NCBI GenBank assembly: GCA_023247135.1
Contig: JAHFHB010000125.1
Location: 1 to 6,161, forward strand
DNA from: Candidatus Omnitrophota bacterium
GTDB lineage: Bacteria > Omnitrophota > Omnitrophia > Omnitrophales > Aquincolibacteriaceae
Reading direction: 5' to 3'
Length of the DNA: 6,161 nt
Part shown: positions 1 through 5,238 of the stretch, piece by piece
Layout: the number at the start of each line of letters is the position of its first letter
Position numbering within the stretch: position 1 is the first letter of the stretch
The notes under the pieces: model-generated
The model's database searches: none
Told to the model about the DNA's origin: nothing
What the model saw: only the letters and a program-made list of their open reading frames with translations
Position numbers and translations under genes: made by a program

Positions 1-389
1 TTTCGCTCCACTAACTCGGTAAGAATATCCGCGTCCGCAGGCGGAAATTCATATTGAGCCAGCTCCTCAATCCGCACCCAGCGTGCATCCATGCATTCAT
101 GCAGGACCGGCTTGCCCCGGACAAAATCGCAAATATAAAAGTGCAGGCTCAGCACCTTGCCAAGGTAATCATGCGTCACCTGGCGCATGAATTTGCGCGG
201 GCGGATCTCCACCGCAAGTTCCTCGCGCAGTTCACGCACCAGACATTGCTCGAAAGATTCGTCCCCGTCCCGTTTTCCGCCGGGGAATTCCCAAAAACCG
301 CCGAGCGTGTCACCGGGCCGGCGGCGCGAAATTAAAATCTTGCCGCGCTTTTCAATAATCGCGCATCCGACTTCGATAGGTTTTTTCAT
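1..389 (-). CDS. mutT: MutT-type Nudix hydrolase (8-oxo-dGTP diphosphatase-like), 3' end cut by window edge
   Basis: Reading the minus strand from the ATG at 389 gives 129 codons with no stop before the window edge. E. coli MutT is 129 residues, so only the extreme C-terminus is probably missing. Seen directly: N-terminus MKKPIEVGCAIIEK, then 'WEFPGGK' (about residues 33-39), then the Nudix box from Gly38 to Val60 with E44, R52, E53, E56 and E57 in place. The box glycine near its end is Ala59. A late 'FPPAD' matches the E. coli MutT 'FPPAN' region that recognises the base, with Asp120 in place of Asn. Known for the family: Mg-dependent hydrolysis of oxidised nucleoside triphosphates such as 8-oxo-dGTP in the cytoplasm. 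In-frame ATGs also exist at 425 and 431 (a Lys-rich extension). I chose 389 because it matches the family N-terminus, although no clear ribosome binding site precedes it. Divergent from the FIST gene. Another Nudix substrate is possible. Confidence 0.88.
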   Translation of the reverse strand, partial: MKKPIEVGCAIIEKRGKILISRRRPGDTLGGFWEFPGGKRDGDESFEQCLVRELREELAVEIRPRKFMRQVTHDYLGKVLSLHFYICDFVRGKPVLHECMDARWVRIEELAQYEFPPADADILTELVER

Positions 390-434
390 GGCTTTGTTTT
401 TTTTGAATGATTTCTTAAGCGGCATTTGCATTCC

Positions 435-444
435 ATTATATAAT
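435..444. promoter_or_regulatory. Palindromic bidirectional -10 element (ATTATATAAT)
   Basis: This perfect 10-base palindrome contains TATAAT on the plus strand (439-444) and TATAAT on the minus strand (440 down to 435), the sigma70 -10 consensus in both directions. On the plus strand transcription would begin near 451, giving a leader of about 24 bases with AGGAGG before the FIST start. On the minus strand it would begin near 428, just before the alternative mutT ATG at 425. The -35 regions are poor on both sides (plus strand at best TTAAGC at 415-420 with an 18-base spacer), so promoter strength is uncertain or an activator may be needed. The region 390-474 holds nothing else that I recognise. 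Confidence 0.5.
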
Positions 445-458
445 GATTTTCATTTCAC

Positions 459-464
459 AGGAGG
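459..464 (+). promoter_or_regulatory. Shine-Dalgarno site of the FIST gene
   Basis: A perfect AGGAGG lies 10 bases before the ATG at 475. It fixes the start there rather than at any upstream in-frame codon of the longer open frame, which extends back across the divergent mutT gene. It also shows that this genome uses canonical ribosome binding sites, which makes their absence before nuoA more notable. Confidence 0.8.
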
Positions 465-474
465 CTTCTTTAAA

Positions 475-1659
475 ATGATTCGTACCGCGACGCATTATTC
501 CAAAGAACGCGACCCGCGCCGGGCCGCAGAAATCGCCGCCCACGGCGCTTTACGCAAGGCCCATCTTGACCGCGCCGATTTTGTTTTTGTTTTCGCGCAC
601 CCGGCTTACGCCGAAGATTATCCCCTCATTCTTGAAAGAATTGCCGAACTGACGGGCACCACGCAGATTTCGGGCTGCTCGGCTTTTGGCATCATGACCG
701 AAGATGCGGATCTCGATGAGGCTCCGGCACTGGGCGTACTGGTCGCAGCGTCAGACACCTGCACGGCCTCGACGCATCTCATCAGTAATTTGCAGGAAAG
801 CAATTATCAAGCAGGGCTTGCCCTGGGTTCCCAAATTCCAGCCGGCTTTGAGGAAAACCGCTTGCTCTGCCTTTTCCCGGATCCCTACAGCTTTCACGGT
901 GGGGCCTTCTTCAGCGCCCTGGAACAACAGGCCGGTTTTCTACCCGCAGCGGGCGGCGGCGCTTCCGACAACGGTGTTCAAGCCAAAGGCTACTCCTTCG
1001 GTCAGGCCCGTTCCAGCTATGACGCTCTCGGGGCCCTGTTGCTCAGCGGAAGTTTCCGTTATGAAGCGGGCATTGCCCATTCCTGCGTGCCTATTGGCGA
1101 CGCTCTGCAGATTACCAATGCCCACGGCAACAAAATTTTCGAACTCGATCACCGGCCCGCCTACGACAGCCTGCTTGAGATGTTGAGCTCCGCTCATTTA
1201 AACAGCGCCCGCGAGATTCCGGAAAAAGTTTTTCTTGGGCTCGCGCTCGGCGATTTTCAGACCGAGTTCGGTCATGAAGATTATTTTGTCAGTAAGATTA
1301 TGGACATCAACACGCGCAAAGGCTTTCTGACCTCGGTGGTTCCCGTCCGGCAGGGCGGTTTCATGACGTTCGCTCTGCGTGACCGCAGCCAGGCCTCGCA
1401 AAGGCTGGCCGTCACACTTGAAGAACTGGCCCAGCGCTTTGAACCCGGCAAAGCGGCCTTCGGACTTTATTTCAACTGTGTTACACGCGGCAAAAACCTG
1501 TTTGGCGAAGAGGGCCATGACCGCAAACTCATCCGCCAATATTTCCCGGATATGCCGGTCCTGGGATTTACAAGCTACGGCCAGTTCGCGCCTGTCCGCG
1601 GCGTCAATTTTTTCCATCATCAAACCGGCACCCTGCTCGTCATCGGCGAAAAATCTTAA
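475..1659 (+). CDS. FIST-domain protein (FIST_N + FIST_C), putative small-molecule sensor
   Basis: A 394-residue protein. The N-terminal part (about 33-225) has the alternating strands and 'SGCSAFGIM' motif (67-74) of the FIST N domain. The C-terminal part (about 230-378) has the FIST_C hallmark 'FNCVTRGKNLFG' (333-344) followed by 'FPDMPVLGFTSYGQFAPV' (357-374). The usual acidic residue of the 'GE' in this last motif is Gln370. No signal peptide or membrane segment is visible, so it should be cytoplasmic. No GGDEF, kinase, methyl-accepting or other output domain is attached, so it is a stand-alone FIST protein. Known for the family: FIST was defined bioinformatically as a signal-transduction domain predicted to bind small ligands, perhaps amino acids; the biochemistry is sparse. 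It lies head-to-head with mutT and 75 bases upstream of nuoA, which appears to have its own promoter. A role in controlling respiration would be inference only. Confidence 0.9.
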   Translation: MIRTATHYSKERDPRRAAEIAAHGALRKAHLDRADFVFVFAHPAYAEDYPLILERIAELTGTTQISGCSAFGIMTEDADLDEAPALGVLVAASDTCTASTHLISNLQESNYQAGLALGSQIPAGFEENRLLCLFPDPYSFHGGAFFSALEQQAGFLPAAGGGASDNGVQAKGYSFGQARSSYDALGALLLSGSFRYEAGIAHSCVPIGDALQITNAHGNKIFELDHRPAYDSLLEMLSSAHLNSAREIPEKVFLGLALGDFQTEFGHEDYFVSKIMDINTRKGFLTSVVPVRQGGFMTFALRDRSQASQRLAVTLEELAQRFEPGKAAFGLYFNCVTRGKNLFGEEGHDRKLIRQYFPDMPVLGFTSYGQFAPVRGVNFFHHQTGTLLVIGEKS

Positions 1660-1688
1660 CTTTCCTGCCACGCCATTTGCCGGCTCTC

Positions 1689-1704
1689 TCTAGTTCTCCC
1701 TAGA
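1689..1704. repeat. Short inverted repeat TCTAG-N6-CTAGA in the nuoA promoter
   Basis: TCTAG (1689-1693) and CTAGA (1700-1704) are exact reverse complements separated by six bases, and the right arm overlaps the putative nuo -35 hexamer. It could be an operator half-site pair. The stem is too short and too AT-rich to be a good intrinsic terminator for the FIST gene, and only a short T run (1707-1709) follows. It could be chance. Confidence 0.25.
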
Positions 1705-1728
1705 CTTTTGCGCTAATCTTTCTATAAT
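1701..1728 (+). promoter_or_regulatory. Putative nuo operon promoter, predicted to yield leaderless nuoA mRNA
   Basis: TAGACT at 1701-1706 matches four of six bases of the -35 consensus. A 16-base spacer separates it from a perfect -10 hexamer, TATAAT, at 1723-1728. The nuoA ATG begins at 1735, seven bases after the -10 box, where a sigma70 transcript normally starts. No purine-rich ribosome binding site occurs between the promoter and the ATG, nor anywhere in the preceding 25 bases. The transcript would therefore begin at or next to the start codon. The remainder of the 1660-1734 gap contains no gene. Confidence 0.55.
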
Positions 1729-1734
1729 TCGCAT

Positions 1735-2106
1735 ATGGAAACTTCCTCCTACGGTTATCACTACCTTTTTTTGGGGCTTTTCCTGCTTTTTGCGCTCGTG
1801 TTTCCGGTACTGCCGATCATTGCGGCACGCTTTGTCGCGCCGCGTAAACCCTCCACGAGCAAAAATGCCGAATACGAATGCGGCCTTGAAGCCAAAGGCG
1901 AGTCGTGGATTCAGTTTCGCGTGCAGTACTACATTTTCGCGCTCATTTTCGTGATTTTCGATATTGAAACCGCTTTCATTTATCCGTGGGCCGTGGCTTT
2001 TAAAAAACTGGGCCTGTTTGCGTTTGGCGAAATGATCCTTTTTATCGCAATTCTGGGCTTTGGGCTGGTTTACGCCTGGAAAAAACAGGCGCTGGAGTGG
2101 GAATAA
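1735..2106 (+). CDS. nuoA: NADH-quinone oxidoreductase subunit A
   Basis: A 123-residue membrane protein of typical NuoA/ND3 length. Three hydrophobic segments lie at about 10-31, 63-85 and 94-115. The loop between the first two carries 'KNAEYECG' (43-50) with the conserved Cys49, equivalent to the loop cysteine of mitochondrial ND3. The second helix carries 'QFRVQYYIFAL' and 'FDIETAFIYPWA', the family signature with its buried acidic residues (Asp76, Glu78). It sits at the junction between the quinone chamber and the membrane arm of complex I. First gene of the nuo operon. The ATG at 1735 is the only sensible start because an in-frame stop lies at 1714-1716, and it has no ribosome binding site. 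The nuoB GTG follows after one base. Confidence 0.97.
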   Translation: METSSYGYHYLFLGLFLLFALVFPVLPIIAARFVAPRKPSTSKNAEYECGLEAKGESWIQFRVQYYIFALIFVIFDIETAFIYPWAVAFKKLGLFAFGEMILFIAILGFGLVYAWKKQALEWE

Positions 2107-2107
2107 G

Positions 2108-2869
2108 GTGGCATTAGCTCCGAATACTTCGCAGGTGGATGACGGCCTTAAGAATGAATTGGCCAAGAAAGGCATCGTCGTCACCACGATGAATCAGCTT
2201 TACAACTGGGGCCGCCGCTCTTCGATCTGGCCCATGCAATTCGGGCTGGCCTGCTGCGCGATTGAAATGATCGCCACGGCCTGTGCCCGCTACGACATTG
2301 CCCGTTTCGGCGCTGAACTCTTCCGCCCCTCGCCCCGCCAGGCTGATCTCATGATCGTGGCCGGCACCGTCACCAAGAAAATGGCCCCCCAGGTGGTGCG
2401 GCTTTACAATCAGATGGCCGAGCCCAAATACGTCATCACCATGGGCGCCTGTTCCATTGCCGGCGGGCCTTTCATCGATGGCTACAACGTTTTGCGCGGT
2501 ATTGACCGTTATATTCCCGTGGATGTGCACCTCCCCGGCTGTCCTCCCCGGCCCGAAGCCCTGCTTTACGGCCTGATGGAACTCCAGAAAAAAATTGATG
2601 GCCAGCAAATCGAAACGGCTGAATGGTACCAGCAAGGCCTGAAACGCGAATACCCGATTCCCGAATTCGGCCCGCACGGCTTGATTCCAAAATTTAATCC
2701 CGAAGTCTGGCAGCCGCGCGAAAACGATCTGCGCAAAGAGCGCTACGGCCAGCCCATCATGATCGGGAAAAAAAGTAAAGCACCGAATCTCGACGTAGTT
2801 GCCGTGGCAGCAGCGCCCAGGCCTGCCGCACCCGCACCCACGCCGCCGCCAACACCCGGAATCGCGTAA
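2108..2869 (+). CDS. nuoB: NADH-quinone oxidoreductase subunit B (cluster N2 subunit), GTG start
   Basis: A 253-residue protein when started at the GTG one base after the nuoA stop; GGAG at 2094-2097 serves as ribosome binding site. The next in-frame ATG (2189) would begin only six residues before the conserved 'NWGRRSSIWPM' and seems too late. The four ligands of 4Fe-4S cluster N2 are present: tandem Cys49-Cys50 in 'GLACCAIEM', Cys115 in 'MGACS' and Cys145 in 'PGCPPRPE'. N2 is the terminal iron-sulfur cluster that reduces quinone, and NuoB forms the chamber with NuoD and NuoH. The protein is longer than many NuoB proteins because of a C-terminal extension. Its last ~24 residues are almost only Ala, Pro and Val with some Thr, and are predicted to be disordered. 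The stop overlaps the nuoC ATG by one base. Confidence 0.96.
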   Translation: MALAPNTSQVDDGLKNELAKKGIVVTTMNQLYNWGRRSSIWPMQFGLACCAIEMIATACARYDIARFGAELFRPSPRQADLMIVAGTVTKKMAPQVVRLYNQMAEPKYVITMGACSIAGGPFIDGYNVLRGIDRYIPVDVHLPGCPPRPEALLYGLMELQKKIDGQQIETAEWYQQGLKREYPIPEFGPHGLIPKFNPEVWQPRENDLRKERYGQPIMIGKKSKAPNLDVVAVAAAPRPAAPAPTPPPTPGIA

Positions 2870-3459
2870 TGAATATCATGGATACCGAAAAAGTTAAAAC
2901 CGACATTGAAAAAGCGCTCGGGTCCGTGGCTCTCAAGAGTATCCGCAGCAGCTTGCTCATTGAAAATGCGCAGGACCTGCCCAAGGTCGCCAAGTTTCTT
3001 AAAGAAGACGCGGCTTACCGCCTGGATTACCTCTCCTCCGTCACCGCTTCAGACTTCATTGAATACCTTGAAACCGTTTATCACCTCTACTCCATGGAGA
3101 AAAAAACCGGCCCGGTGACCCTGCGCGTGCGTGTTCCGCGCACCGATCCTAAAATCCCGTCGCTCGTGAGCCTTTACCGCGGCGCCGAATTCCAGGAGCG
3201 CGACAATTTTGATCTTTTTGGAATCGTGTACGAAGGCCATCCCGATCTGCGCCGCATCATGATGTGGGAAGGATTTGAGGGTTTTCCGATGCGCAAAGAT
3301 TATCTGCAGGAAGATTCCGAAACCCTGGAATCCGCGGATGTGGAATGGCTGGAAAAAAACGGCGTGAAGGTGCCTGAAGCGGCCAAGGCCAAAGCCGCTG
3401 AACTGAGACAGCAAGGCAAGCGCGCTTTGGCTGAACGCCGGGTTGAAGACAAAGGGTAG
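2869..3459 (+). CDS. nuoC: NADH-quinone oxidoreductase subunit C
   Basis: A 196-residue protein of the complex I 30 kDa family, a peripheral-arm subunit that packs on NuoD and carries no cofactor. The family signature is plain near residues 110-145: 'ERDNFDLFGIVYEGHP' followed by 'RRIMMWEGFEGFPMRKDY', matching the usual 'ERE..D.fGi.f.gHP...R......G.PlRKDy' pattern. It is a separate gene, not the NuoCD fusion of E. coli. The C-terminal ~40 residues are Lys/Glu/Ala-rich and probably helical. The ATG at 2869 overlaps the nuoB stop as TAATG, pointing to translational coupling, with GGA at 2858-2860 as a weak ribosome binding site. A second in-frame ATG at 2878 (residue 4) is an equally possible start. 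Confidence 0.95.
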   Translation: MNIMDTEKVKTDIEKALGSVALKSIRSSLLIENAQDLPKVAKFLKEDAAYRLDYLSSVTASDFIEYLETVYHLYSMEKKTGPVTLRVRVPRTDPKIPSLVSLYRGAEFQERDNFDLFGIVYEGHPDLRRIMMWEGFEGFPMRKDYLQEDSETLESADVEWLEKNGVKVPEAAKAKAAELRQQGKRALAERRVEDKG

Positions 3460-3463
3460 CGTT

Positions 3464-4624
3464 ATGAACAAAATATTTGAAGCGAAAGACATCAATCTGG
3501 CGGGTATCAATAGCAGCCTGCTGGAAGTCAACATCGGTCCGCAGCACCCTTCGACACACGGCGTGTTCCGCATGAATGCAGTTCTCGACGGCGAAGTCAT
3601 TGTGTCGCTCAAGCCGGTCATGGGCTACCTGCACCGCAACCATGAACAGATCGCCGAAAACATGTCGTATGCGGCGTCCATGCCCTACACCGACCGCCTG
3701 GATTATTTTAATTCCATGTCCAATAATTTGGGCTACGCGCTGTCCGTAGAAAAACTGGCCGGTCTCGAAGTGCCGGAACGTGCCGAATACATCCGTGTGA
3801 TCATGGCCGAACTCACGCGCCTGATCAATCACATCGCCGTCATCGGCTTCCTGCTGAATGATTTGGGCGCTTTCTTCACACCAGTACTTTACGCGTTCCG
3901 CGAGCGCGAAAAAATCCTCGATATCTTCGAAGAAATTTCCGGTTCGCGCATGATGTGCAATTACCTGCGTTTCGGCGGCGTGAAACGCGATCTTTCACCG
4001 GCGATCCTCGAGCGTATTCGCGGCGTGGTCACGGCTTTCCCCCGCTTCCTCGAGGAGTTTGAAACCCTGCTCACCAAAAATGAAATTCTTTGCATGCGCT
4101 GTCAGAACGTGGGCGTGCTTTCGCCGGAACTGGCCGTCAATGCCAGCATCACGGGCCCGCTCTTGCGTGCCTCCGGGGTGAATTACGATATTCGCAAGGT
4201 AGACGGCTATTCGGTTTACCCGCGCTTCCAGTTCAAGGTGCCGCTCGGCCCCAAAGGCGATGTGTACGACCGTTACTACGTCCGCATTCTTGAAATGCGT
4301 GAAAGCTTGAAAATTCTGGACCAGGCGCTGAGCACCATTCCGGCAGGCGAAATCATGTCTAAGAAAATGATCCCCTTCCTGAAATCGCCGCGCAATTTCA
4401 AACCGCCGGTGGGTGAAGCCTATGCCCGCGTCGAAGCGCCTAAAGGCGAGCTGGGATTTTATGTGGTTTCAGACGGGACACCGCAGCCGTGGCGTTACCA
4501 CGTGCGTGCCCCGTCTTTCATTAATCTGACCATCCTTGAAGACATGTGCCTGGGCCAGAAGGTGGCGGACGCCATCATTATTCTGGGCAGTGTGGATATC
4601 GTGCTCGGCGAGGTGGACCGATGA
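3464..4624 (+). CDS. nuoD: NADH-quinone oxidoreductase subunit D (49 kDa, quinone site)
   Basis: A 386-residue protein of normal NuoD length. It opens with 'NIGPQHPSTHGVFRM' (23-37) and 'PYTDRLDYF' (74-82). His32 and Tyr81 stand at the same 49-residue spacing as the quinone-contacting His38/Tyr87 of Thermus Nqo4. Later hallmarks are 'LLRASGVNYDIRKVDGY', 'YHVRAPSFINL' and the canonical C-terminal 'DIVLGEVDR'. With NuoB and NuoH it forms the quinone reduction chamber. In place of the common 'HRG.EK' the protein reads 'HRNHEQ' (57-62), a lineage-type variant. I chose the ATG at 3464, four bases after the nuoC stop with AAAGGG upstream, over an in-frame TTG at 3443 that lies inside nuoC. The stop overlaps the nuoI start as ATGA. 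Confidence 0.97.
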   Translation: MNKIFEAKDINLAGINSSLLEVNIGPQHPSTHGVFRMNAVLDGEVIVSLKPVMGYLHRNHEQIAENMSYAASMPYTDRLDYFNSMSNNLGYALSVEKLAGLEVPERAEYIRVIMAELTRLINHIAVIGFLLNDLGAFFTPVLYAFREREKILDIFEEISGSRMMCNYLRFGGVKRDLSPAILERIRGVVTAFPRFLEEFETLLTKNEILCMRCQNVGVLSPELAVNASITGPLLRASGVNYDIRKVDGYSVYPRFQFKVPLGPKGDVYDRYYVRILEMRESLKILDQALSTIPAGEIMSKKMIPFLKSPRNFKPPVGEAYARVEAPKGELGFYVVSDGTPQPWRYHVRAPSFINLTILEDMCLGQKVADAIIILGSVDIVLGEVDR

Positions 4625-5238
4625 TGTACTTCGGTGAAGGCGTCGTCAAAGGCATGATGGTCACACTCAAGGCATTCGTGGCTTCTTATTTTAAGGGCCC
4701 TGAAGACGGCGGTTTGTTCACGGTAGAGTACCCGGAACAGCGTCTGCCTGAAAAAGAGAACTTCCGCAACTTCCCTTTCCTCATTTATGACAACACGCCG
4801 GATAACCTGCGCTGCGTGGCCTGCGATATTTGCGCCAAAGAATGTCCGCCCAAGTGCATTTACATCGTTCGCGAATTCGACAAAGACAATAAACCACTCA
4901 AGCGGCCGGCTGTGTTTAACATTGACCACACAGTCTGCATGAACTGCGGCATCTGCGAAGAAGCCTGTCCGTTCGACGCGATTTACATGGACCATAATTT
5001 TGAAATCGCAAGCGCCGAACGCAATGAAAATCTGCTTTTCCGCAAAGACAAACTTTTAAAGTCGAATGAATATTTTCACAAGATCCGGCCGACGGACGCC
5101 ATGGCTATTGATGAACGCCGCGCCGCTGCCGAAGCCAAGAAAAAAGCAGCGGAAGCGGCGGCAGCGCAGAAAGCGGCTGCGGCGCAGGCCGCTCCGAAAC
5201 CCGCGGCACTGCCGGCAGAACCGCCTAAAGCAGAATAA
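4621..5238 (+). CDS. nuoI: NADH-quinone oxidoreductase subunit I (2x[4Fe-4S] ferredoxin subunit)
   Basis: A 205-residue protein. The N-terminal amphipathic segment 'GVVKGMMVTLKAFVASYF' (7-24) is typical of NuoI. Two ferredoxin motifs follow: Cys65, 68, 71 and 75-Pro, then Cys106, 109, 112 and 116-Pro. These fit clusters N6a and N6b, which pass electrons toward N2 in NuoB. An additional Cys79 follows the first motif (CPPKC), also known in some other NuoI lineages. The conserved NuoI region ends near residue 160. The last ~40 residues are an Ala/Lys/Glu stretch and then an Ala/Pro stretch, an unusual tail. The start is the ATG at 4621 (ATGA overlap with the nuoD stop) or the adjacent in-frame ATG at 4624. 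The gene stands directly after nuoD, where nuoEFG often lie. Confidence 0.96.
   Translation: MMYFGEGVVKGMMVTLKAFVASYFKGPEDGGLFTVEYPEQRLPEKENFRNFPFLIYDNTPDNLRCVACDICAKECPPKCIYIVREFDKDNKPLKRPAVFNIDHTVCMNCGICEEACPFDAIYMDHNFEIASAERNENLLFRKDKLLKSNEYFHKIRPTDAMAIDERRAAAEAKKKAAEAAAAQKAAAAQAAPKPAALPAEPPKAE
5113..5235 (+). repeat. Low-complexity GC-rich stretch encoding the Ala/Lys/Pro tail of NuoI
   Basis: The DNA is a degenerate run of GCN codons broken by AAG/AAA, GAA, CAG and later CCN codons, coding for a helix-prone Ala/Lys/Glu segment and then an Ala/Pro segment. It is imperfectly repetitive (units like GCAGCGG and GCGCAGAAAGCGGC recur), so its length could vary between strains by slippage. It lies within nuoI and does not disturb the frame. 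Confidence 0.6.

Noticed and set aside
187..474. Upstream extension of the FIST reading frame from 187
   Set aside because: It runs antisense through the mutT coding sequence, gives a translation with no domain character, and the perfect AGGAGG before 475 marks the real start.
1660..1734. Intrinsic terminator after the FIST gene
   Set aside because: No GC-rich hairpin followed by a T tract is present. The only inverted repeat has a five-base AT-rich stem and overlaps the nuo promoter.
1690..2187. Long minus-strand open frame opposite nuoA and the start of nuoB
   Set aside because: The plus strand encodes unmistakable NuoA and NuoB; the antisense product has no recognisable domain.
3257..3832. 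Long minus-strand open frame of about 190 codons opposite nuoC/nuoD
   Set aside because: Antisense shadow of conserved nuo genes in GC-rich codon usage; its product matches no family that I recognise.
4621..5238. Free-standing ferredoxin replacing a lost NuoI
   Set aside because: The N-terminal amphipathic segment, two CxxCxxCxxxCP motifs with NuoI spacing, and the overlap with nuoD identify it as NuoI.
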